64,000 nt of DNA from Podospora bellae-mahoneyi. Its lineage: Eukaryota > Ascomycota > Sordariomycetes > Sordariales > Podosporaceae. Below the pieces are notes generated by a model. It was given only the letters and a program-made list of their open reading frames with translations. It had not been told where the DNA came from and did no database searches. The DNA lies in NCBI RefSeq assembly GCF_035222275.1, contig NC_085883.1:1984001-2048000 (forward strand), in the 5' to 3' direction. How positions within the stretch are numbered: the stretch's first letter is position 1; every line of letters starts with the position of its first letter. A program made the translations under genes and the position numbers. Below, piece by piece: positions 33,754 through 44,464 of this stretch.

Positions 33754-36190
33754 ATGCCCTCACTCTTCACAATCAACAATAACGTCTCCCTAATCAGCAT
33801 CACCATCGCGCCCTCAGCCTGGATCGCGTCCCTAGTCGTCTCACTTTTCTTCGCCTTGCTCTACCTCCCGCCTATAATCAAATCATCCACGCCCGCGTCA
33901 AGGGCCAATTTCTTCTACCGGATCAAGCAGTTTTTTTCTCTGCGGGGCCCGTTCTACTCCGAGGAGGAAGACGGCGAGTTTCAAAAGACGGTGCTCCAGC
34001 CCATTATCGAGGAGCCTGACGCGGAGGAGAGGGAGGAGCAGAGGGAGTACGAACGGAGGCGGAGGATCAAGAAGAGGAAGCAGGAGATTGAGGATCTGAG
34101 GCCGGGGTTGTTGCCCGGGAGGGAGCTTATCGGGGAACTTGGCTGGGGGAGCGAACGGAGGAGGGAAAAGGAGAAGAGGACGTCGTCGTCGCTGTTGAAG
34201 ATCAGGAGCGGGAGTAAGAGTGAGAAGCGGTCGTCGAGGGATAAGGAACGGGATAGTAGGGAAAGAGACGGCAGCGACGGTGATGGTGGACACGGCAAAG
34301 ATGGCAGATTACTACGGCAGCAACAAACAACCCAAGTCGTTGCAACCGTCGTACGGGTACCACTCGGCCGCGACCGATCCGCTGAGCGAGACAGAGATAG
34401 GGGAGGGGGACAGCGATCTAGAGGATCTGGAGGTTTCTGGGGGCGGATATTCTCCTCCGGCGTGGAGACGGCTGGGAGACGGAGGTCGCAGCAGCGGCTT
34501 CTGGCAGCCCCAGACGGTGATCAGGAGTGACGGCCAGCGGGATGAGTTTAACAGGCAGTATGATTTGCTGGGGAGGTCGATGAGGGAGGATAGTCCCGAT
34601 AGTGTGATGGATAGGCTGGCGGGGTATGGATGGGGTTGTGGGCAAAGGGGGGAGGATGCACACTGGTTGAATGATGAGATCTTGCAGGAGGCGATCAGGA
34701 CGAGGTTGCCGGAGAGTGTGTCCCCGGAGAAGGAGAGGAGTCCAGAGTTGGAGGACAACTACTGGAAGAATCATCAAATATACGGAAAGAACCAGCAGCA
34801 GGAGCATAAGAAGCTGGGGAGCATCGACGAGACCACCATCAAGATTAAACAGGAGGACTGGGAGGAGGAGGAGCAGCAGCAAGGAAGAGGGGTGGCTTTG
34901 AGTGCGATTCCAGAATTTTCGCCAGTTCGGGATGGACCCGTGACGACGCCAAAACCAGAAGAAGAAATTGCTGATAACTGTGAGTTTTGCTCTTATTTCC
35001 TCTCTCCCATCACCGCACAACGCAAATCTCATGCCGTGTCTTCAGACATTCGCTTCGCCGTCCGCGCCGAAGTCCAACACCGCACCGAACCCATCGATGC
35101 CACCATCAACTTTTTCCGGCGCGTCTCCCAATCCGTCACACGGTCCAAAACCTCTCTCTTCACCTCCCTCCTCATTGCCCTCCTCTCTTTCATCGTGACG
35201 CGTCACCTCACCCACCCCCTCACCCCTCCTCCAGTCCCCGACCTCGTCAAAGTCGCCTCCGTCGCCCGCTCGCTCGAGCCATTGATTTACTACTCCGAAA
35301 ACGGCGCAGCCCAAGTGACATCCCTCCAAGCCACCTCGGTCGCTGTCTGGGACCTGTCCGAATCCATCAGAACAAGTAACCTCACCTCGGCCCCCCTAAT
35401 CGTCTCCACCCTCGACGACCTGGCCGACTCCCTCCAGATTTTGTCGTTGGAGCTGACCAAATTCTTCGCCAACGTCGACGGGGACATTGACGGGATTCTG
35501 ATCACCATGTCCTGGGCCCGTCGCGAACTCTCCACCCTCTCCTCCTCACCCCCCCCGTCTCCCCTCATCAACAACATCTTATCCCTCCCTTTCATCCCCT
35601 CCATCTTCGGCCCGACCCACCCCCAGCGGACACAGCGAACCCTCCAACGCACATTCAACGAACTACTGAACGTGCTCGAAGAGGCGGTAGAATCCGAACT
35701 CTCCCACTCCTTATCCCTGTTTCGACTCTTCTCTTCAATAGACTCCCAGTTCCTAACCCTGACCCGAACCGTAACGCGCGAGTCATCAAATCAGGAGTCC
35801 CTCCACAACGACCTCCTCTCTTCCCTCTGGGTCCGTCTCCTAGGCGCTAAAAAGGGGGAACTAGCAAAGTTTGAGAAGAATCGGGAACTGCTGAAGGATG
35901 TGAGGGAGAAGACGGTGAGAAATAAGGGTGTGCTGGTGGAGCATAACCAGAAGTTGTTGGCTCTCAAGGCTAGTCTGGAGGCGCTGAGGAGGAAGCTTGT
36001 CAGTCCGCTGGTGAGGAGTATCAACTCTAGCACCCTGACGCTGGAGGAGCAAGTGAGGGGGTTGGAGGAGGCGGGGGGGTATCTTGAGGGGGTGAGGAGC
36101 CGGCAGAAGGGGAGGGTGATGGAGATGCTTTATGGAGGTGGGTCAGGGGCTGGGGGCCATAAGACGATTGTTGAGATTGGGGATGTGTAA
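33754..36190 (+). CDS. Uncharacterised fungal membrane protein with coiled-coil C-terminus
   Basis: Best model is three exons (33754-34213, 34260-34979, 35046-36190) giving 774 residues. An N-terminal transmembrane segment (about residues 15-42) is followed by FYRIKQFFSLRGPFYSEEE and a strongly charged Arg/Glu/Lys region, then an acidic region with LSETEIGEGDSDLEDLE. A second membrane segment (SLFTSLLIALLSFIVTRHL) follows the clear second intron (66 nt, GTGAGT...TTCAG). The C-terminal 300 residues are helical and probably coiled-coil. The first intron is inferred: it would be only 46 nt (GTAAGA...TAG), but it alone links the two overlapping frames. Alternatives are two genes or a frameshift. 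I recognise no named family. Confidence 0.68.
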
Positions 36191-36671
36191 AGGGGTTTTG
36201 GGGGGGGGCTTTCTATTTTTTCTTTCTTTTTGTTTGGGAAATTCGGACATGCTTGATACCAGTGGTGATATTTGGCAATGGGACTTCTTTGGTCAGGGTA
36301 ACTAACATGGTTTTTTTTTTTTTTTTTTTTTTTTATTTTTTTTTGTTTGGATCTGGGAGACATCTTCCTTGCTATCATTTCTGATTTTTCGGCTATCCGG
36401 GAGTTCTCTTTCATCTTCTACATTACAAACAAACATACCCCTGGGCTGGAGGCGGCGCGTGTGGTGATGATGGATGGCGTCTTGTTCATTTCTTTCTTTC
36501 AGGGACAAACAGGGACAGTGCAGGTTTCAGTCTAGCATATACAAGGTAGAACAGTACAAAGATATCCGATATCATCCAAAACAGCAACCCGATTGCTGAG
36601 CAATGTTATGAAGAAAAAAAAAGAAGAAAAAAAAGAAAAAAAAAAGCAAACGCTGGAAAGACAAACGTTGC

Positions 36672-36745
36672 GTGGCGGGCCAGGAGTCGAACCTGGGTCT
36701 TCGCTCAAACTCGGGACTGTAATGACCGCTATACTACCGCGCCAC
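36672..36745 (-). tRNA. tRNA-like gene, anticodon unresolved (possible pseudo-tRNA)
   Basis: Read on the - strand, the sequence has a good A box (TAGTATAGCGG), a perfect T arm (CCAGG, loop TTCGACT, CCTGG) and a 3' acceptor strand CCCGCCA. The 5' strand is TGGCGCGG, which pairs perfectly only if one C is looped out. The anticodon arm GTCCCGAGTTTGAGCGAAGAC does not form a normal 5-bp stem with a 7-base loop, so no anticodon can be read. A T-rich tract about 27 bases downstream could end Pol III transcription. It is either a degenerate tRNA or a functional tRNA-like RNA. Confidence 0.5.
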
Positions 36746-37043
36746 GAAAACACTGCCAGAAATTCAAAATCAAATGCCTAGGCAGACTGCAAAGTTTGGT
36801 TGTGGCGTGGAGTAGTGCCAGACAATGAGGGTGTTGGCGGTGACATGTGTGGAGTTTCAACCCCCAACGCTCCCGTGGCCCCAAAACAGCAGGACTCAAC
36901 AAGATGGATAGCGTAGGGTATCTTATTACTACAGAACTGCAACAAGTGAGATGGCAGCCCCAATGACCCGCCATCTCCCAGGCCAATCGAATCTATGTAC
37001 AGCCTTCCATTAGCCCCTTGCCCCGTGATTATGCGCAAGATAC

Positions 37044-37262
37044 TCAACAAAGGTCGGCCAACTGAGCCTCTATTGGTGAAGTAGCTGGTTTGGTCACATA
37101 TTGCGGAGCACCACTGTTAGCCATCCATCTTCTTCTCAAAATTAGAAACAGAATCAAGAGCAGGGCAAACCAGGGAGCAACCCGAGCGAATGATAGCAAG
37201 ACCATAAACGCCAAATTCCCTCCCAGTGATCTCAGCCAGTTGATCCCAACGCTAGCCGTCAT
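37044..37262 (-). CDS. Possible small single-span membrane protein
   Basis: A 72-residue frame (MTASVGINWLRSLGGNLAFM...) contains one strong hydrophobic helix, LAFMVLLSFARVAPWFALLLILFLI, followed by RRRW, a good positive-inside stop. It lies downstream of the SPF30-type gene on the same strand and could also be part of that gene's 3' region. No homologue is recognised; support is composition only. Confidence 0.25.
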   Translation of the reverse strand: MTASVGINWLRSLGGNLAFMVLLSFARVAPWFALLLILFLILRRRWMANSGAPQYVTKPATSPIEAQLADLC

Positions 37263-37405
37263 GTCCTCCTTGCTGATGATGTGTCGAATGATGATGCCGC
37301 TATGAACGCCGGGACGAGAATGAATAGTCTCCCATGGGGGGCCGGAAAAAGGTTCTGAAAGTAGAAAACAACCCAAGTTAGTCCAAGACTCTTTTGAAGA
37401 ATTGC

Positions 37406-38422
37406 TCAATCCAGATCTTCGTTGGGTTGGTAGATGTGCCGACTGCGGGTAGGGTCTTTGCGCATGGTCTGGCCAGAGCCAGTAAACCCGACTATGCAGC
37501 AAGTTAGCAATCGGTTTCCCATGCAAGTGGACATCAGACAAGACATACCTCTTCCCTTGACACCCTCCGGCGTGCGGAACATGCTCTCCTTCTTCGCAGC
37601 CTTCCCAAACTTTCCCTTTTGAGTAAACTCCTGCCACTTATTCTTCCCCGCCTCCAGCTCCTTCGTCGCCTTTATCTTCTTGAACTTCGGTTTCGGCTTC
37701 TCGTCTGGGTTGTTCTCCGCCGCGGCCTGCGCCTGGGGGTACATGTCAGCAGGAGCAGACTTGACGATCCCATTGTTCACTGTTGGCGTCGCAGAACCCG
37801 AACCGTAGGCTGGGGTAGATGATGAAGAAGATGGGCCGGCTGTAGGCGCTGTGCTGATCCCGTCAGCTTTGCGCTTCTGGGCAGGCATGGGCTTTATATC
37901 CTTCGCTCTCAACGTCTCAACCGTATCATAGCTCTTGAACTTGACAGTGTAAATCGGCGCGGTCTTGGAGCCGGTAACTGACGTGATTCTCGCCGGGTAG
38001 AAGCCCTTGTCACCTGTCGCCCATTTGGCCATCACTGTGTCGTTGACTTGGTAGTTTACAACGACGTCCGACTCCTTCTCCTCGGCCGCTTCGGGGCCGG
38101 CTTTCTTGAAGGCTGGGTGGTTCTCTCGCGACCACTTCTCCTTTGGCGCTGGCGGTGGGGAGGCCTGTCGCTTCGGCGGCGCGGGCGCGGATTTAGGCTT
38201 CAACTCAGCGATGGAATCATTGATCATCTGAATCATGCCCTCAAGGTCACCCTTGAGGGTCTGGAGTTCGGCGTTATCGGGATCATCTTTGAGCGATGTG
38301 ACGACGAGTTCAAGCTGGATTCAGTCGGCTTAGTGACACGGTTCAAGCAGCAGGGGATGGGTAGGGGTTGCACATACCTGATTCTCGTACTCTTGTCTCT
38401 CGGCTTCTAGTTCAGCGCTCAT
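37406..38422 (-). CDS. SPF30/SMNDC1-type Tudor splicing factor
   Basis: Three exons (38422-38378, 38314-37549, 37491-37406; introns 63 and 57 nt) encode 298 residues. The N-terminus is a helical segment (MSAELEAERQEYENQ joined to LELVVTSLKDDPDNAEL). A Tudor domain is visible at about residues 100-165: VNDTVMAKWATGDKGFYPARITSV, then YTVKFKSYDTVETLRAKDI, with aromatic positions for dimethyl-arginine binding. The C-terminus has KNKWQEFTQKGK, the block KKESMFRTPEGVKGRVGFTGSGQ, which only forms after the last splice, and HIYQPN. The family joins the spliceosome at tri-snRNP recruitment in the nucleus. Confidence 0.9.
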
Positions 38423-38868
38423 GTTGACTGTGTTTTGCACGTGCGAAGATCCAAAGTCGATGGATACTTTGCAGTCGTGTCGAAGGATGACGGTTGAAAA
38501 GTTGGCGGGGCGCGTGATGCTCATTCAACCCAGGATGGGAGACCAGAATAGTAAACGCACGGACCATTTCTAGATTCACTTGAACTGGGTTTTCGCACGG
38601 TGCTCGCACTATCGTGGACAGGCAAAAGTCTCCTGTCTCAAGAATTATCCTGAAAAGTACGGCATAAAGCTGTGGCTATTTAAAGAGGCAGACTGAGACA
38701 GCTCCAGTAGAAAGAAAGATTTCCAGATTGAGGCAAAGTACAGGTGAGCCAAAGCAAACACAGCTTGAAAAAAGACAGTTCACGAACCAATGTAGTTTAT
38801 CCACAAGGAGGCATCTCCATTATATCTTCCATTCTTTCCAGCGCGCATTATATACCTCTAAAGTTTGC
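38423..38868. promoter_or_regulatory. Promoter of the SPF30-type gene and BFR2 3' flank
   Basis: 446 bp between two genes transcribed leftwards. The SPF30 frame extends upstream without a stop to another ATG at 38524, but family similarity starts at 38422. No specific sites assigned. Confidence 0.35.
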
Positions 38869-40779
38869 TCAGCTCCTAAATAACTTCAACCCCGCCTCCT
38901 CAAGGCTAACACCACCCATCTCCTCGTCGTCCTCCTCCTCTTCTTCCTTGTCATCCTCCTCCTTGAGTGCAAGCTTTTGCCCAAACAGTGCCCCAAACAA
39001 CCGATCAATAGCATGCTCTTCCCATTGTCTCCTGTCCTCGGGCGCCATGAAGTTTTGGAGCTTCTCATGCACTGTATACCGCAGCTTTCTCCCCTTGCTA
39101 GCCTTTCTATCCACCTGCTTCCGTACCTTGGCCTCCTTCAAGGCAGCCCATCTCACAGTAGTGACCGACTCTCCTGGAGCACCAGTGTCCGCAGAGCGCT
39201 GGTCAACCAACTCCTTGAGCAGCAATTGGTAAAAGTCGGCATCGTCGTAGATCTCGACGTCTTCTTCCACCTTCTTGGCGGCTTGGGCAGGAGCGCAGGA
39301 GCGGGGGATACGGGCGCGCTTGACAAGACGATCCGAGGAGACAAGCTGACTGTCGAGGGCGGAAAGAAGAGTTTGAGATTCGTTCTTGACGAGGTTGCGG
39401 GTTGCGGCGCCGGTGGTCGTGTTCTTCTTGACTCTTTCGGACCACTTCTCTAGGACCTTGCGTCTGTGAGCAAGGGCGACTTCCTCGGTGGCAAGCATAT
39501 TCTCCCATATCTCTTGGCTGGAAGTGTCGACATCGATGGTATCCCTCTTTCTCTTCTCGCCAACCTTGGCACGGGCCTGTTCGGGCAGGAAGCTGGTGCG
39601 GACACTATCGATTGTATTCCAGAGCTTGACAGCGGCCTCCTCGGCTGCTTGGTACGGCTTGTTGGAGATTTCTTGGTTGTTTTCCACCTCGTTGAAGGTG
39701 TTGGAGGCAACCAGAGCTTTTTGGAGGCGAATGCGGAGGTTGAGGATGGAGTCAAAGGCGCGGCGCTGGACGCGGACGGCCATCCCCTTGTCAGCGTCTG
39801 CTTTGGCAGCCTGGGACATGGCAGAGACAATCGACTTTTTGTCTTCCTTGAGGGCTTCGCGAAGCTTGGAACTGTCGGGGTCTTCGTTGAACTTTTTGTC
39901 GTTCTTGAGGGCCCTGCGGAAGTCGTCTTGGTCGTCCTCGTCCTCGTCCTCCTCCTCCTCCTCATCTTCATCCTCGTCGTCATTGCCCTTCTCACCCTCT
40001 TCGCTATCCTCCTCTGAGTCGTCAGACCCCTCTCCCGCCTCCAAGTCAAACATCTCGTTTCCATCCGCCACCGAGTCGTATTCCTCAGAGTCATATTCCT
40101 CAGAGTCCTCCTCTTCATCTTCCTCCTCAGAGTCCTCATCTTCTTCCTCGCCTTCATTCTCCTCACCCGAAGAAGTCATGAAATCAGCAGCCGTCGGCCT
40201 TTTGGAAATCCTCCCCTTGGTCTTCAGCTCCTCTTTCGCCTTCCCATTCGCCTTCGCCTTCTCTAACTTAGGCTTAGAGCTAGCACGGAAGACATAGTCC
40301 CTGAATCTTTCCTCATCACTTTCGCCAAGTGCATTGTCGCTAACAATCTCGAAGTCGTCGTCAAAGTTCTGATCGCGCTCGAGGTCGGCCATGGAGGGAT
40401 CGTCAAACTCTTCTTCCTCTTCATCCTCTTCATCCTCTTCAACATCATACTCATCACTACTCTGTTCCAGCGCCGCTCGACTCACCCGCGCGCCGCGGTA
40501 TTCAGGGCCGAGCATGATGCCTTCTTTCTCGCGGAGTTTACTCTTGCTATTCCATAACCACCGTCAGCATTTGCGCAGCCAAACACTCGGTTTCCAATTA
40601 ACATACCCGACAGTAACATAGTGCTCCGTCCCCGCCAGCTCATCCTCCGACTCGTCGCTCCCACTGCGCTCATCTTCGGATTGAGGCTCGTTCTCAATGT
40701 CGAAATCCCTTGCGATAACCTTCTCGTCGAACTGCGCGAACCGCTTCGAGGGCTTTACTTTCTTTGCTACTGGCGCCAT
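38869..40779 (-). CDS. BFR2: Bfr2/AATF (Che-1) ribosome biogenesis factor
   Basis: Two exons (40779-40607, 40546-38869; 60-nt intron) encode 616 residues. The N-terminal half is dominated by long Asp/Glu/Ser runs, as usual for nucleolar factors. Conserved AATF-leader and TRAUB parts are KGMAVRVQRRAFDSILNLRIRLQKAL, EIWENMLATEEVALAHRRKVLEKWSERV, DDADFYQLLLKELVDQR, and the C-terminal KASKGRKLRYTVHEKLQNFMAP. Bfr2 belongs to the small-subunit processome and is needed for early 18S pre-rRNA cleavages. A 387-bp bidirectional promoter is shared with IND1. Confidence 0.95.
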
Positions 40780-41166
40780 TGTTTGCTGATTGGTAGGCAC
40801 ACTGCTTGTTACCTGGGAAAAAGTTGCAGCTTTTGGGGATCTGAATCTGCAATGCGCAAGCAGTGCATCCACTTGCAAGTAAATTTTTGGTAGAGCAGAT
40901 CGAGAATATTTTGGCGGTGGAAAAAGGCAGAATTTGCTGCATGTAGGGGAGTGGGGTCACTGTGTGGAGGTTACTGTGCGCGCACTGGGAAGAGGTGCAG
41001 GGGTGAGAGCTCTTGGTTTGAGCATTTGGTTGATGTAGGTAAATTCGTATGGGAACAACATGATGGGTATCACGACATAATTTTGGCGACTTAATATTTA
41101 AAATTCTTCAAAAATTAGCAGTCGAACCCGCCATGATAACCACATAACTTCCAAAACCCTTTGACA
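40780..41166. promoter_or_regulatory. Bidirectional promoter of BFR2 and IND1
   Basis: 387 bp between divergent start codons; AT-rich near 41075-41110. No specific sites assigned. Confidence 0.4.
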
Positions 41167-42189
41167 ATGCCAACAAAACTCCCCCCCTCGACCCTGTTGG
41201 TCCCCAGGAGGTTCTTCTCATCAACCACGCCAAAACATAGCCATGAGAACCCCCTTGTAAGTCAACCCTCAAGCCAAACCACACCTCTCCTCTCTCTCTT
41301 CACCATCCCACTAACAAACTCCCAGGGTCTCCCCCAAAAAGGCACCATCCCCCGCTTCCAACGCGGCCTCCCAGCCAAACGCCCCATCCCCTCCGTCGCC
41401 CACATCATCGCCATCTCCTCCGCCAAAGGCGGCGTAGGCAAATCCACCATCGCAGCCAACCTCTCCCTCGCCTTCACCCGCCTAGGCCACCGCACCGGCC
41501 TCCTCGACACCGACCTCTTCGGCCCCTCCGTACCAACCCTCTTCTCCCTCAACTCCCCCCCGAACCTCACCCCCAAAAACCAGCTCATCCCCCTGACCAA
41601 CTACGGCGTCAAGACAATGTCAATAGGGTACCTCATCGGCTCCGAATCCGCCCCCATCGTCTGGCGAGGACCCATGCTTCTAAAGGCTATACAACAACTC
41701 CTACACGACGTGGACTGGTCGCCTGGGTTGGATGTTTTAGTTCTTGACCTACCGCCTGGGACGGGTGATATTCAATTGTCGATCACGCAGCAGATACCCC
41801 TATCGGGGGCGGTTATCGTCACGACGCCGCACACGCTGGCTGTCAAGGACGCTGTGAAGGGGGTGGAGATGTTTGAAAAGGTGGATGTACCTGTTTTGGG
41901 GTTGGTGCAGAATATGAGTTTGTTTACTTGTCCCTGTTGCAGCACAAAGACACCTGTGTTTGGGGGGACGGAGGGGGTGAAGAAGATGTGTGAGGATTAT
42001 GGTATGGAATTTTTGGGGGATGTACCGCTCCATCCTAATATCGGGGAGGATGCGAGCAGAGGGAAGCCGACGGTGGTGGCGGAGCCGGAGTCGGAGAGGG
42101 CGGGGGTGTTTATGGATGTTGCGAGAAGGTTGGGGGAGAAGATTGGGTTGGGAGGGGGGGGGGACGAGGTGATGGGAGTCAAAGCGTGA
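41167..42189 (+). CDS. IND1: Ind1-type mitochondrial Fe-S P-loop NTPase, complex I assembly
   Basis: Two exons (41167-41256, 41326-42189) give 317 residues. The 69-nt intron has a textbook GTAAGT, CTAAC and CAG and is in phase, so it could be missed. An Arg/Ser/Thr-rich presequence (VPRRFFSSTTPK) targets mitochondria. The Mrp/NBP35 P-loop deviant Walker A is SSAKGGVGKST (61-71), with LLDTDLFGPSVP and LDVLVLDLPPGTGD following. The CxxC-type Fe-S ligand site is NMSLFTCPCC. The family delivers [4Fe-4S] clusters to respiratory complex I. The start at 41167 gives the presequence; no upstream ATG is available in frame. Confidence 0.95.
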   Translation: MPTKLPPSTLLVPRRFFSSTTPKHSHENPLVSQPSSQTTPLLSLFTIPLTNSQGLPQKGTIPRFQRGLPAKRPIPSVAHIIAISSAKGGVGKSTIAANLSLAFTRLGHRTGLLDTDLFGPSVPTLFSLNSPPNLTPKNQLIPLTNYGVKTMSIGYLIGSESAPIVWRGPMLLKAIQQLLHDVDWSPGLDVLVLDLPPGTGDIQLSITQQIPLSGAVIVTTPHTLAVKDAVKGVEMFEKVDVPVLGLVQNMSLFTCPCCSTKTPVFGGTEGVKKMCEDYGMEFLGDVPLHPNIGEDASRGKPTVVAEPESERAGVFMDVARRLGEKIGLGGGGDEVMGVKA

Positions 42190-42769
42190 GGGCGGGGATA
42201 TAGGATATGTGACTGGATGAGGGGTGTATAATATTGTATAAGTGACTGATAAAGGAGACAGACGCTGTGAGATTGGTTGGTGTCTGTGAAATGGTTATGT
42301 CCAGACCGAAAACCTCATCTATTCTACCAGGCAACTAAGAAACAGGCTCCTCAAACCTCAAAGATACGTACAGAGACACCTTTTGAGACTTGCGAGCAAC
42401 TATGTAAAAGGTAATCTAGGTACCACAAGATGGTGACACTGATCACCTTATCCTTTTCCTTACTCTCATCTAACATTGTTTTTTTTTTTTTTACGAGCAA
42501 TCCAATTTTCGGGGATGTGTTACATAAAACCCCAGTTTTATCCCATCCCCTGTCAAACCATTTCCCCATATATATATGTGTGTATCTTGGCAAACACAGT
42601 TAAATCTCACCAAAGTAAACACCAACCTTTCCACCGGCTTTTCTTCCACATTTCTCACCACCACCACAAGCCTACTTTTCCGCAGCACTAATCCAGGAGA
42701 TACTGTAAGTTTTCCATTTCATCACTCCACCCCCCTCACTAACCTTTGTCAGTCCGCCCCCCCTCCTCA
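42190..42769. other. IND1 3' flank and promoter/leader of the next gene
   Basis: It contains a T tract at 42478-42491 and a probable 5' UTR intron (42705-42752). No coding region is supported. Confidence 0.5.
42705..42752 (+). other. Probable 5' UTR intron
   Basis: GTAAGT donor at 42705, CTAAC branch site about 10 bases before the acceptor, and CAG ending at 42752; 48 nt, just before the start codon at 42770. Confidence 0.65.
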
Positions 42770-43180
42770 ATGACAACCCCCGTCCCTACTCCCCTCCTTA
42801 AACTCTCCCTCCTCCTTCACCTCCTGACCGAAACCCCCGCCTCCCTCTCCTTTTTGTTCTTCCCCCATTCCCAACTCCCCTCCGCATCCCCCCAAGCCCT
42901 CCTCATCCTCCAAAACTATGGCGGCCTCCTCCTCTCGACCAACCTAATCACCCTCATCTTCCTGCTCCGACCAAACTTCGACTCTTTGTCTGCGCTTGTG
43001 GCGCTGTCACTGGGAAGTTACCACATCTGGCCTATCTACCGGGCTTATGCCCGGCTCAACCTCGTACAAGGGAGGAAGGAAAGCGAAGAGAAAGTCCTGG
43101 GGGGACCGGTGGTGCACTTTTGGGTTCATGTCTTTTGTCTAGTTTCGCTGGTCGGGAGTGGGGTTTTTGGGCTGGGGTGA
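42770..43180 (+). CDS. Small multi-span membrane protein, function unknown
   Basis: A single coding exon of 136 residues. Four hydrophobic segments are visible (about 8-32, 45-65, 72-90 and 112-133), with a charged loop ARLNLVQGRKESEEK before the last. It ends in a hydrophobic helix (HFWVHVFCLVSLVGSGVFG). Codon usage and a canonical intron in the leader support a real gene. I do not recognise the family. The downstream neighbour is convergent (PAB1). Confidence 0.72.
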   Translation: MTTPVPTPLLKLSLLLHLLTETPASLSFLFFPHSQLPSASPQALLILQNYGGLLLSTNLITLIFLLRPNFDSLSALVALSLGSYHIWPIYRAYARLNLVQGRKESEEKVLGGPVVHFWVHVFCLVSLVGSGVFGLG

Positions 43181-44464
43181 GACATCAATGATACGGTGAA
43201 AGTGACTTGACAGGACGGGGTTCTTGGTTGTGGATGAAAGATAGGTGATGGGGTTGAAAGGGTAGGCAAACAGGTCTTCAAAGATGGTTGGTAGACACGC
43301 TGTTTATTCCAAAAAAAAAAAAAGAAAAAGAAAAGAAAAGAAAAAAAAAAGTGCAAGACGGCACGTCACACACCTTTTACCGAGTCAAAGGTTTCCTTCT
43401 TATTCTACCCCAGGTCGAAAGACTGTCCCGTCGTGGAAAATGCAAAGTTGTGGCACGGCAGAGACATGTTGTGCAACTTTAGCTTCCGAGATCAACGCCT
43501 CACCATCACAGACATCTAGAAAGATAAAATCATGAGACACTGGCGCCGAGTGGTGTCACAATACATCACCATAAACATCAGATACAAACCTCTCTATGCC
43601 CTACCAATCCCCTACCCAATAACAACAACACATCAAGCACCCGAGAACGCAATCATCATAAAAATACAATCTTGTCCTATCTTCATACTTGACATAAGTT
43701 CCAGAACACTGAGTTTTCCTTCTCATCCACCAAGAGCCAGTCCTCCACACCATCACCAGAGAACCGCACTGATACACAGAGAGAAGAACCGACCGAGAGG
43801 GGGGTATTTGGTGATTGTGTGATGCCATTTTTGTCTTTGTCATCCGAGCCCATAACAGCTCCCGAAAAATTCCCAACCACCCCAGGAAAAACAACCGTAG
43901 AACGCCAGTCCCGAGAGTCGGTTGATGAGATAAAAACAAATAAAAAAACACAATTATCCCGTCCCCCTGCCCCAAATCCTTGTTGTTGTTGTTGTTGATG
44001 TTGCTGGTGAGTGAGTAGTAGTGGTGATAGTCTGCAAAGATGGCCGCGCCATTTTGCAAACATACAAAAGAGAAAAAGGAAAAAAAAATGTTCCTTCCTT
44101 CCCCTCCCTCCCATACTAAAAAAAACTCCCACCAGCCAAATCATAAGCAAGTCTACCGCAAGTTACATGACCATAACGTATCAATGTCATAGCAAATGCC
44201 ACGATAATCATCTCGTTAGCTGTGCGCCCTCGTTTCATAACCTCCCGAAAGAAAAATCCCTTCCGATGCCGAACCTCCTCGACCGGGCACGTTGGACGAG
44301 AAGAACATCATGTTGCGCTGCTAAAGCTGGTATCAAAAACTTTTCCCGACCCCCTTGCGCAAGATCGACCGAGAAGAACCGAAAGGAAACAGATAAGAAA
44401 GCGCATCCCCAAAGGAAAAAAGTCGGGCTTGCTGTGTGAATCATTCGTATTCGTGTCGCCGCAT
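43181..44464. other. Convergent 3' flanks
   Basis: 1.3 kb between the small membrane-protein gene and the PAB1 stop. It holds an A-rich tract at about 43309-43350 and a GTT trinucleotide run at 43980-43999. No gene is supported. Confidence 0.5.

Larger units (their letters stand above)
36191..37405. other. Intergenic region with T/A tracts and a tRNA-like gene
   Basis: It contains a long T tract at about 36311-36344, an A-rich tract at about 36611-36645, the tRNA-like sequence (36672-36745) and one possible small membrane-protein frame (37044-37262, -). Nothing else is recognised. Confidence 0.55.
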
